Source: Cinnamomum chago (Eukaryota; Streptophyta; Magnoliopsida; Laurales; Lauraceae). Taken from it: DNA of 64,000 nt. Numbering within the stretch: position 1 is the stretch's first letter; the number at the start of each line of letters is the position of its first letter. Location: contig CP142454.1 in NCBI GenBank assembly GCA_038049695.1, positions 88,806,501 through 88,870,500 on the forward strand, given 5' to 3'. Made by a program: the position numbers and the translations under genes. Shown here in pieces: positions 1-8,352 of the stretch. The notes beneath the pieces are model-generated. The model had not been told where the DNA came from. It was given only the letters and a program-made list of their open reading frames with translations, and did no database searches.

Positions 1-240
1 CTCCTGTTTTAAGAAGGACCAGCATTAGATCTCGTGTAATGTGCATGTTAACTCATGAAAATTGAATAATCATTTCAAGTTAAGTTAATTATCGATTCAT
101 AAAAGGTTACTCAATTTATTCAAACCCCCCAAAATTGCTGGAACAAGAGTTTCACGTATAAAGCCAAGCAAGCTAGTGCCTATGTGTGGATGATGAACCA
201 CTGTCAATGAAGACAACCTACATGGTTTTTAACCTAGTTT

Positions 241-249
241 AAAAAAAAA
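241..249 (+). repeat. A9 homopolymer with T variant in units 8 and 9
   Basis: A run of nine A followed by GAGAAG. In units 8 and 9 the first A is T (19727, 22510), one of the markers that track unit exchange. Confidence 0.85.
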
Positions 250-348
250 GAGAAGCCATCAGACTTTGGCTTTATACCACTATTCTGCCAAAAATGGCTT
301 TTAATATCATAGAAATTGAAAACATCTAATTAAGGATCTCGGTTTTTG

Positions 349-362
349 TGATTACGTCATCA
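349..362. promoter_or_regulatory. bZIP-type site, TGATTACGTCATCA
   Basis: The 14-base word is almost palindromic around ACGT and includes TTACGTCA at 352-359, close to the TGACGTCA core bound by TGA/CREB-type bZIP proteins. It is present once per unit. The core is unchanged in all copies I checked; unit 22 has one flanking change at 58815. Binding is inferred from the motif only. Confidence 0.35.
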
Positions 363-465
363 TAAGTCTTATCCTAACACCAACCCTTGGCTAATGTAAA
401 AGCTAGGTTTGAAGCGTTTGGCTCCTGTGACTCAGATTTCAAAGATAAGTTTGAAATATCAATGG

Positions 466-473
466 TGGCGCCC
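466..473 (+). other. Short primer-binding-site-like word TGGCGCCC
   Basis: TGGCGCCC matches the first eight bases complementary to the 3' end of lysine tRNA, used as primer by several LTR retroelements. It follows a CA dinucleotide (460-461) by four bases, as a primer site would follow an LTR end. The match stops after eight or nine bases, and I found no matching LTR start, polypurine tract or gag/pol frame, so chance is quite possible. Confidence 0.2.
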
Positions 474-732
474 GCTCAAAACTAAAACCCGATGACTCGT
501 GTGCTTTTGTTCCAAAATAAGTTTATCGTGTTTGATGATCTTTCAATTCCAATTCCACAAGGGGTCTCTAAACTCATAAAAGGACCACACGTATATCCAG
601 TGAACCTAAGAAACTTTGGGGAAACGATGTACTCCACGGGATCAAACCATCAAAACAGAGAAAAACACCTTGGACATGAGCTTCGCTGGATTTCTAGAGT
701 AACATGCTTGCACCAAGGGTATGTTGATTGAT

Positions 733-961
733 GGCCCGTTGGTTAGTATGGAATTCGGAATGCATAGGAACTCATTGATGGGATCGGCCAAAACGGGTGT
801 GTTTGTTTGCATGGAACTAAAACACATAGTAGATATAATTTAGACGCGCCTATTTGTTGGCAGGTGAGGTCCCCTATTTGAGGACTTTGCTCTACCATTT
901 TGAACCCAATTTATCATTTTCAAATCACTTTCAAATGGCATGTTTGTTAGCGGAAGAGGAA
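733..961 (+). repeat. Four degenerate direct repeats, TGTTTGTT-type
   Basis: Related words begin near 733, 795, 846 and 937, each of the general form GGC-x-TGTTTGTTxGCATGGAA. The best copies are GTGTGTTTGTTTGCATGGAA (797-816) and GGCATGTTTGTTAGCGGAAG. Spacing is irregular (about 62, 51 and 91). Words of this kind are common at the ends of plant DNA transposons, so this stretch may be nested terminal fragments. No inverted partner was found. Confidence 0.4.
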
Positions 962-987
962 TCTCCCATCCAAATTAGAGGATTTTG

Positions 988-998
988 TTTTTTTTTTT
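988..998 (+). repeat. T11/T10 homopolymer that defines the two unit classes
   Basis: Eleven T in units 1-5 and 14-19, ten in units 6-13 and 21-23, and A plus nine T in unit 20. The length change is the whole difference between 2,784- and 2,783-bp units. It shifts the frame of the longest forward open frame in this region. Confidence 0.93.
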
Positions 999-1600
999 CC
1001 TTTTGTTCCCCTGGCATCATGGCTATTCTCAATGAGGATTCTCAGGGAAGAAAGATCGCATTCCATGTTTGGCTAACAGAGTGGAACAACACACTTTACA
1101 CTGTACTACATCGAGCAGTTCATTATTTCCCACCTGCTTTACAATATCCAAGAGAAACCAAGGCATGGAATTTCAATGCTAGTTATTTTCAACCTTCGAA
1201 AGAAGGTCAACGGTTTCGATTGTGAATTAAAGGGCCCATAGAAGTCCACAAAAGTAGCAGATGGGCTTGTTTGAAATTTCCCACCAATTTCTTAAAATCC
1301 GTGATGAATCAACGACTAAAATTCGACCTCTAGTCGGTTTTGGCCTTCTGAAGATTATAAACGGTAAATCACCAAGTAAGTGGATAAATTAAAATACTAT
1401 TATGCATGATTTTCTCTATTTTTCTCTTTTAATTCGATGATTAGGAATATATTAGGTATTGTTGATCCCGTCAAATTCATATCTCTATTCTACCACACTA
1501 GTCAATTTCAATCATAAACCATGTGATGAATCTTGATTCTAGATTGGCATGTTAGGGATCTTTTTTGAAGTCCATGACTAGCCTCAATTGCTACTGTGAA

Positions 1601-1619
1601 TTTATAAAGTACATGCATG
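1601..1619 (+). promoter_or_regulatory. TATA-like word next to CATGCATG
   Basis: TTTATAAAG at 1601-1609 resembles a plant TATA box. CATGCATG at 1612-1619 resembles the RY element. No conserved gene follows downstream, and such AT-rich words are expected by chance in this composition. Confidence 0.15.
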
Positions 1620-1936
1620 TTGCATGGACCGTGTGAATTACCTTAAAATCAATGATCGATGGCATCCATGGGTCCAAAAAAGATTTATCATTCACGTTGT
1701 GGGAAATTCACCATGACCGTACAGTCCACGGTGGGGCTCCACAGAAGCCATGTTGGCCAAATCGATGGGCCACCCAATGGTTGTGTAGACCGCCATGTCT
1801 CGTTGTAGTTGGGTTAAGTATTTCAAGTCCATGTTTGCTGGTAGAATCTCTTATGCACGCTTGTATACATGCTGCAGAAAATCTGCTAAAATTTATATTT
1901 TTCAAACCTCTATAGGAATTTATTTTATGAGAAATT

Positions 1937-1947
1937 AAAAAAAAAAA
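1937..1947 (+). repeat. A11 homopolymer
   Basis: Eleven A in every copy I checked except unit 23, which has ten. It marks the left side of the block that leads into the GGGCCC-bounded foldback region. Confidence 0.85.
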
Positions 1948-2076
1948 CCTCGCACTTTCCTGGAAGAAAAAGTGTCCGCAACAGACATGGATCTTGTTAG
2001 TAGATAGAAAACCATTTCCGCAGTCCTCACTTTTTTTCATGAATGGGCCCTACAGTGGAGTTGAAAAGAAATCATG

Positions 2077-2132
2077 CATTTTTCATATGGGACCGACGGA
2101 AGATTCCACACGGGCCCATATGTGAAAAAATG
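2077..2132. repeat. Upstream hairpin around CATATG words
   Basis: CATTTTTCATATGGG (2077-2091) pairs with 2115-2132 apart from three unpaired bases, with a 23-base loop. It lies directly left of the foldback and is separate from it. The loop contains a TTCCACACGG word that recurs as TTCCCACACGG near 2364 in direct orientation. Confidence 0.75.
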
Positions 2133-2173
2133 GAAAGATGCAGGATTTCCGCCGTTGAAATCAGCGGTAATTA

Positions 2174-2224
2174 TGCATTTTCCACATTTCCTCCGCTCAC
2201 AGAGGAGGAAAAGTGGAAAATGCA
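2174..2224. repeat. Inner hairpin A, 21-bp stem
   Basis: Arms 2174-2194 and 2204-2224 pair at 20 of 21 positions across a 9-base loop. The stem core reads TGCATTTTCCAC on the left and GTGGAAAATGCA on the right. This is the left half of the foldback. Confidence 0.9.
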
Positions 2225-2271
2225 GCTTCACTGCATATGCAACTTTTCGGCCTCTGAAAGCAGCGGTAAAG

Positions 2272-2324
2272 CTGTATTTTTCACTTTTCCTCCTCTCCGA
2301 GCAGGGGAAAAGTGGAAAATGCAG
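2272..2324. repeat. Inner hairpin B, 21-bp stem with wobble pairs
   Basis: Arms 2272-2292 and 2304-2324 pair at 18 of 21 positions. The other three would be G-U pairs in RNA of the + strand, so the transcript stem would be continuous; the loop has 11 bases. Offset 2307 G-to-A in units 4, 5 and 19 breaks one pair, while offset 2305 G-to-A in unit 23 turns a wobble into an A-T pair. Confidence 0.87.
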
Positions 2325-2412
2325 TTTTACCGATGCTTTCAACGGCGGAAAACCTGCGGTTAGTTCCCACACGGCTCCGATGCTATTTTCCATCTTTTTT
2401 TTACTTAGGGGG

Positions 2413-2461
2413 ACGTGGGGCACTTGTGCCTTGCATTTTCTTTGCGCACACCATCCACGTG
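2413..2461. promoter_or_regulatory. Paired ACGT elements: ACGTGG and a G-box
   Basis: ACGTGG at 2413-2418 and CACGTG at 2456-2461 (within CCACGTGTC) resemble ABRE/G-box sites for plant bZIP and bHLH factors. Between them lies GGCACTTGTGCC (2419-2430), a short inverted repeat. They sit at the right side of the foldback block, once per unit. The GC change of units 5 and 19 at 2444-2445 falls between the two sites. No start site is known, so any promoter role is inference. Confidence 0.35.
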
Positions 2462-2685
2462 TCATCATAGTGGGGCCCGGCTAATGAGTAATCTGAATGG
2501 ACTACACATGGAGGACGCCCCTGAATTAGGCCGTTTGCACGATTTGCTCTACGAGTTCAATTTTGAAAAAGGCCGAAACTCGTTGGCTACTGATAAAAGG
2601 GATTTGGATGATTACATAGGATCCATTTTTCGTAAGATGTAGGTCACAACCAGATTAAGATCTCTCCACCCGGCCGCATCCCCAG

Positions 2686-2696
2686 GTGGGCCCCAC
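2686..2696. repeat. GTGGGCCCCAC near-palindrome
   Basis: One of five GGGCCC words in the unit (1232, 2045, 2112, 2473, 2688), four of them between 2045 and 2693. Such words are frequent in plant repeats and also match TCP-type site II elements. They give the right third of the unit a more GC-rich character. Confidence 0.5.
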
Positions 2697-2731
2697 ATCA
2701 AGGCGTGTATTTCGCTTCGTGTGCACCGGAT

Positions 2732-2775
2732 AACCACCAAACAAGGATTTCTTCTTTTAACAAAGACTGGTGGTT
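2732..2775. repeat. Short hairpin AACCACCA/TGGTGGTT
   Basis: Perfect 8-base arms at 2732-2739 and 2768-2775 with a 28-base loop, next to the arbitrary unit boundary used here. The offset-2762 marker of units 7 and 8 lies in the loop. It may be chance. Confidence 0.35.
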
Positions 2776-2784
2776 GGGCTTAGT

Positions 2785-5568
2785 CTCCTGTTTTAAGAAG
2801 GACCAGCATTAGATCTCGTGTAATGTGCATGTTAACTCATGAAAATTGAATAATCATTTCAAGTTAAGTTAATTATCGATTCATAAAAGGTTACTCAATT
2901 TATTCAAACCCCCCAAAATTGCTGGAACAAGAGTTTCACGTATAAAGCCAAGCAAGCTAGTGCCTATGTGTGGATGATGAACCACTGTCAATGAAGACAA
3001 CCTACATGGTTTTTAACCTAGTTTAAAAAAAAAGAGAAGCCATCAGACTTTGGCTTTATACCACTATTCTGCCAAAAATGGCTTTTAATATCATAGAAAT
3101 TGAAAACATCTAATTAAGGATCTCGGTTTTTGTGATTACGTCATCATAAGTCTTATCCTAACACCAACCCTTGGCTAATGTAAAAGCTAGGTTTGAAGCG
3201 TTTGGCTCCTGTGACTCAGATTTCAAAGATAAGTTTGAAATATCAATGGTGGCGCCCGCTCAAAACTAAAACCCGATGACTCGTGTGCTTTTGTTCCAAA
3301 ATAAGTTTATCGTGTTTGATGATCTTTCAATTCCAATTCCACAAGGGGTCTCTAAACTCATAAAAGGACCACACGTATATCCAGTGAACCTAAGAAACTT
3401 TGGGGAAACGATGTACTCCACGGGATCAAACCATCAAAACAGAGAAAAACACCTTGGACATGAGCTTCGCTGGATTTCTAGAGTAACATGCTTGCACCAA
3501 GGGTATGTTGATTGATGGCCCGTTGGTTAGTATGGAATTCGGAATGCATAGGAACTCATTGATGGGATCGGCCAAAACGGGTGTGTTTGTTTGCATGGAA
3601 CTAAAACACATAGTAGATATAATTTAGACGCGCCTATTTGTTGGCAGGTGAGGTCCCCTATTTGAGGACTTTGCTCTACCATTTTGAACCCAATTTATCA
3701 TTTTCAAATCACTTTCAAATGGCATGTTTGTTAGCGGAAGAGGAATCTCCCATCCAAATTAGAGGATTTTGTTTTTTTTTTTCCTTTTGTTCCCCTGGCA
3801 TCATGGCTATTCTCAATGAGGATTCTCAGGGAAGAAAGATCGCATTCCATGTTTGGCTAACAGAGTGGAACAACACACTTTACACTGTACTACATCGAGC
3901 AGTTCATTATTTCCCACCTGCTTTACAATATCCAAGAGAAACCAAGGCATGGAATTTCAATGCTAGTTATTTTCAACCTTCGAAAGAAGGTCAACGGTTT
4001 CGATTGTGAATTAAAGGGCCCATAGAAGTCCACAAAAGTAGCAGATGGGCTTGTTTGAAATTTCCCACCAATTTCTTAAAATCCGTGATGAATCAACGAC
4101 TAAAATTCGACCTCTAGTCGGTTTTGGCCTTCTGAAGATTATAAACGGTAAATCACCAAGTAAGTGGATAAATTAAAATACTATTATGCATGATTTTCTC
4201 TATTTTTCTCTTTTAATTCGATGATTAGGAATATATTAGGTATTGTTGATCCCGTCAAATTCATATCTCTATTCTACCACACTAGTCAATTTCAATCATA
4301 AACCATGTGATGAATCTTGATTCTAGATTGGCATGTTAGGGATCTTTTTTGAAGTCCATGACTAGCCTCAATTGCTACTGTGAATTTATAAAGTACATGC
4401 ATGTTGCATGGACCGTGTGAATTACCTTAAAATCAATGATCGATGGCATCCATGGGTCCAAAAAAGATTTATCATTCACGTTGTGGGAAATTCACCATGA
4501 CCGTACAGTCCACGGTGGGGCTCCACAGAAGCCATGTTGGCCAAATCGATGGGCCACCCAATGGTTGTGTAGACCGCCATGTCTCGTTGTAGTTGGGTTA
4601 AGTATTTCAAGTCCATGTTTGCTGGTAGAATCTCTTATGCACGCTTGTATACATGCTGCAGAAAATCTGCTAAAATTTATATTTTTCAAACCTCTATAGG
4701 AATTTATTTTATGAGAAATTAAAAAAAAAAACCTCGCACTTTCCTGGAAGAAAAAGTGTCCGCAACAGACATGGATCTTGTTAGTAGATAGAAAACCATT
4801 TCCGCAGTCCTCACTTTTTTTCATGAATGGGCCCTACAGTGGAGTTGAAAAGAAATCATGCATTTTTCATATGGGACCGACGGAAGATTCCACACGGGCC
4901 CATATGTGAAAAAATGGAAAGATGCAGGATTTCCGCCGTTGAAATCAGCGGTAATTATGCATTTTCCACATTTCCTCCGCTCACAGAGGAGGAAAAGTGG
5001 AAAATGCAGCTTCACTGCATATGCAACTTTTCGGCCTCTGAAAGCAGCGGTAAAGCTGTATTTTTCACTTTTCCTCCTCTCCGAGCAGGGGAAAAGTGGA
5101 AAATGCAGTTTTACCGATGCTTTCAACGGCGGAAAACCTGCGGTTAGTTCCCACACGGCTCCGATGCTATTTTCCATCTTTTTTTTACTTAGGGGGACGT
5201 GGGGCACTTGTGCCTTGCATTTTCTTTGCGCACACCATCCACGTGTCATCATAGTGGGGCCCGGCTAATGAGTAATCTGAATGGACTACACATGGAGGAC
5301 GCCCCTGAATTAGGCCGTTTGCACGATTTGCTCTACGAGTTCAATTTTGAAAAAGGCCGAAACTCGTTGGCTACTGATAAAAGGGATTTGGATGATTACA
5401 TAGGATCCATTTTTCGTAAGATGTAGGTCACAACCAGATTAAGATCTCTCCACCCGGCCGCATCCCCAGGTGGGCCCCACATCAAGGGGTGTATTTCGCT
5501 TCGTGTGCACCGGATAACCACCAAACAAGGATTTCTTCTTTTAACAAAGACTGGTGGTTGGGCTTAGT
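2785..5568 (+). repeat. Satellite unit 2 (T11 class)
   Basis: Full-length 2,784-bp copy. I see no difference from the T11 consensus. It appears identical to units 3, 14, 17 and 18. Confidence 0.95.
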
Positions 5569-8352
5569 CTCCTGTTTTAAGAAGGACCAGCATTAGATCT
5601 CGTGTAATGTGCATGTTAACTCATGAAAATTGAATAATCATTTCAAGTTAAGTTAATTATCGATTCATAAAAGGTTACTCAATTTATTCAAACCCCCCAA
5701 AATTGCTGGAACAAGAGTTTCACGTATAAAGCCAAGCAAGCTAGTGCCTATGTGTGGATGATGAACCACTGTCAATGAAGACAACCTACATGGTTTTTAA
5801 CCTAGTTTAAAAAAAAAGAGAAGCCATCAGACTTTGGCTTTATACCACTATTCTGCCAAAAATGGCTTTTAATATCATAGAAATTGAAAACATCTAATTA
5901 AGGATCTCGGTTTTTGTGATTACGTCATCATAAGTCTTATCCTAACACCAACCCTTGGCTAATGTAAAAGCTAGGTTTGAAGCGTTTGGCTCCTGTGACT
6001 CAGATTTCAAAGATAAGTTTGAAATATCAATGGTGGCGCCCGCTCAAAACTAAAACCCGATGACTCGTGTGCTTTTGTTCCAAAATAAGTTTATCGTGTT
6101 TGATGATCTTTCAATTCCAATTCCACAAGGGGTCTCTAAACTCATAAAAGGACCACACGTATATCCAGTGAACCTAAGAAACTTTGGGGAAACGATGTAC
6201 TCCACGGGATCAAACCATCAAAACAGAGAAAAACACCTTGGACATGAGCTTCGCTGGATTTCTAGAGTAACATGCTTGCACCAAGGGTATGTTGATTGAT
6301 GGCCCGTTGGTTAGTATGGAATTCGGAATGCATAGGAACTCATTGATGGGATCGGCCAAAACGGGTGTGTTTGTTTGCATGGAACTAAAACACATAGTAG
6401 ATATAATTTAGACGCGCCTATTTGTTGGCAGGTGAGGTCCCCTATTTGAGGACTTTGCTCTACCATTTTGAACCCAATTTATCATTTTCAAATCACTTTC
6501 AAATGGCATGTTTGTTAGCGGAAGAGGAATCTCCCATCCAAATTAGAGGATTTTGTTTTTTTTTTTCCTTTTGTTCCCCTGGCATCATGGCTATTCTCAA
6601 TGAGGATTCTCAGGGAAGAAAGATCGCATTCCATGTTTGGCTAACAGAGTGGAACAACACACTTTACACTGTACTACATCGAGCAGTTCATTATTTCCCA
6701 CCTGCTTTACAATATCCAAGAGAAACCAAGGCATGGAATTTCAATGCTAGTTATTTTCAACCTTCGAAAGAAGGTCAACGGTTTCGATTGTGAATTAAAG
6801 GGCCCATAGAAGTCCACAAAAGTAGCAGATGGGCTTGTTTGAAATTTCCCACCAATTTCTTAAAATCCGTGATGAATCAACGACTAAAATTCGACCTCTA
6901 GTCGGTTTTGGCCTTCTGAAGATTATAAACGGTAAATCACCAAGTAAGTGGATAAATTAAAATACTATTATGCATGATTTTCTCTATTTTTCTCTTTTAA
7001 TTCGATGATTAGGAATATATTAGGTATTGTTGATCCCGTCAAATTCATATCTCTATTCTACCACACTAGTCAATTTCAATCATAAACCATGTGATGAATC
7101 TTGATTCTAGATTGGCATGTTAGGGATCTTTTTTGAAGTCCATGACTAGCCTCAATTGCTACTGTGAATTTATAAAGTACATGCATGTTGCATGGACCGT
7201 GTGAATTACCTTAAAATCAATGATCGATGGCATCCATGGGTCCAAAAAAGATTTATCATTCACGTTGTGGGAAATTCACCATGACCGTACAGTCCACGGT
7301 GGGGCTCCACAGAAGCCATGTTGGCCAAATCGATGGGCCACCCAATGGTTGTGTAGACCGCCATGTCTCGTTGTAGTTGGGTTAAGTATTTCAAGTCCAT
7401 GTTTGCTGGTAGAATCTCTTATGCACGCTTGTATACATGCTGCAGAAAATCTGCTAAAATTTATATTTTTCAAACCTCTATAGGAATTTATTTTATGAGA
7501 AATTAAAAAAAAAAACCTCGCACTTTCCTGGAAGAAAAAGTGTCCGCAACAGACATGGATCTTGTTAGTAGATAGAAAACCATTTCCGCAGTCCTCACTT
7601 TTTTTCATGAATGGGCCCTACAGTGGAGTTGAAAAGAAATCATGCATTTTTCATATGGGACCGACGGAAGATTCCACACGGGCCCATATGTGAAAAAATG
7701 GAAAGATGCAGGATTTCCGCCGTTGAAATCAGCGGTAATTATGCATTTTCCACATTTCCTCCGCTCACAGAGGAGGAAAAGTGGAAAATGCAGCTTCACT
7801 GCATATGCAACTTTTCGGCCTCTGAAAGCAGCGGTAAAGCTGTATTTTTCACTTTTCCTCCTCTCCGAGCAGGGGAAAAGTGGAAAATGCAGTTTTACCG
7901 ATGCTTTCAACGGCGGAAAACCTGCGGTTAGTTCCCACACGGCTCCGATGCTATTTTCCATCTTTTTTTTACTTAGGGGGACGTGGGGCACTTGTGCCTT
8001 GCATTTTCTTTGCGCACACCATCCACGTGTCATCATAGTGGGGCCCGGCTAATGAGTAATCTGAATGGACTACACATGGAGGACGCCCCTGAATTAGGCC
8101 GTTTGCACGATTTGCTCTACGAGTTCAATTTTGAAAAAGGCCGAAACTCGTTGGCTACTGATAAAAGGGATTTGGATGATTACATAGGATCCATTTTTCG
8201 TAAGATGTAGGTCACAACCAGATTAAGATCTCTCCACCCGGCCGCATCCCCAGGTGGGCCCCACATCAAGGGGTGTATTTCGCTTCGTGTGCACCGGATA
8301 ACCACCAAACAAGGATTTCTTCTTTTAACAAAGACTGGTGGTTGGGCTTAGT
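5569..8352 (+). repeat. Satellite unit 3 (T11 class)
   Basis: Full-length copy matching the T11 consensus at every site I checked; no private variant seen. Confidence 0.95.

Larger units (their letters stand above)
1..732. other. AT-rich left segment of the unit, no gene
   Basis: Contains the A9 run, a weak AAGCCAT/ATGGCTT inverted pair (253-259, 294-300), the bZIP-type word and the primer-site-like word. A 79-codon ATG frame at 492-731 is open in all copies but resembles no family I know and has no supporting signals. Confidence 0.6.
999..2044. other. Middle segment of the unit, no recognisable element
   Basis: I see no repeat, structured RNA or protein domain here apart from the A11 run and the TATA-like word. 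Open frames are at most 110 codons, overlap on opposite strands and resemble nothing known. Offset 1831 holds the A/G marker of units 7-9. Confidence 0.6.
2140..2357. repeat. 218-bp foldback of nested inverted repeats
   Basis: Arms 2140-2234 and 2263-2357 are reverse complements of each other, about 80 of 95 positions, around a 28-base centre. The outer 46 bases match at 40 positions. Each arm is itself a hairpin, so a 21-base module with core TTTTCCACTTTTCC occurs four times in alternating orientation. The DNA could fold as one long stem or as two small hairpins. Copies start at 4924, 7708, 10492, 13276, 16059, 18842, 21625, 24408, 27191, 29974, 32757, 35540, 38324, 41108, 43892, 46676, 49460, 52244, 55027, 57810, 60593 and 63375. 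It may be a foldback or MITE-type remnant; I do not recognise the family. Confidence 0.88.
2045..2478. mobile_element. Possible foldback/MITE-like element bounded by GGGCCC
   Basis: The foldback and its upstream hairpin lie between GGGCCC words at 2045-2050 and 2473-2478. Read inward, the ends are GGGCCCTACAGTG and GGGCCCCACTATG, a similar pair in inverted orientation. High inverted-repeat content and lack of coding capacity fit a non-autonomous DNA element now embedded in every satellite unit. I see no convincing target-site duplication next to these ends, so the limits are uncertain. Confidence 0.3.
1..2784 (+). repeat. Satellite unit 1 (T11 class), reference copy
   Basis: Full-length copy used here as the numbering reference. 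It has the 11-base T run at 988-998. It carries C at 2704 where most copies have G, a marker shared only with units 13 and 16. Confidence 0.95.
2479..2784. other. Right segment of the unit, no certain gene
   Basis: Holds a 52-codon ATG frame (2484-2642) with unusually protein-like, charged composition, a single GGATCC word (2619-2624) and the offset-2648, 2704 and 2762 markers. The segment joins the left segment of the next copy without a visible junction signal. Confidence 0.55.

Noticed and set aside
241-300. AAGCCAT/ATGGCTT as a terminator or RNA hairpin
   Set aside because: Only seven paired bases with a loop of more than 30 bases; too weak.
861-868. Perfect splice-donor-like CAGGTGAG
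   Set aside because: No credible exon precedes it and no matching acceptor with an open frame follows, so it is probably chance.
854-1225. 123-codon forward open frame in the T11 units
   Set aside because: It begins at TTG rather than ATG and is frameshifted by the T10 run in 12 of 23 units. An ATG-started remainder (1019-1225, 68 codons) survives but matches nothing I know.
1652-2040. 87-codon forward and 110-codon reverse frames
   Set aside because: They overlap on opposite strands, have compositions typical of random translation (many C, H, W, P) and lack any domain or promoter context.
2400-2415. Telomere-like TTAGGG word in ACTTAGGGGGA
   Set aside because: A single near-match without tandem repetition.
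2037-2484. Overlapping frames of 106-143 codons on both strands
   Set aside because: They cover the foldback. Forward and reverse frames read similar peptides (PPLK, HFPLF, RRKSGKC-like words) because the DNA is an inverted repeat, which is the signature of palindromic DNA rather than of two genes. Units 5 and 19 gain a stop in one of them.
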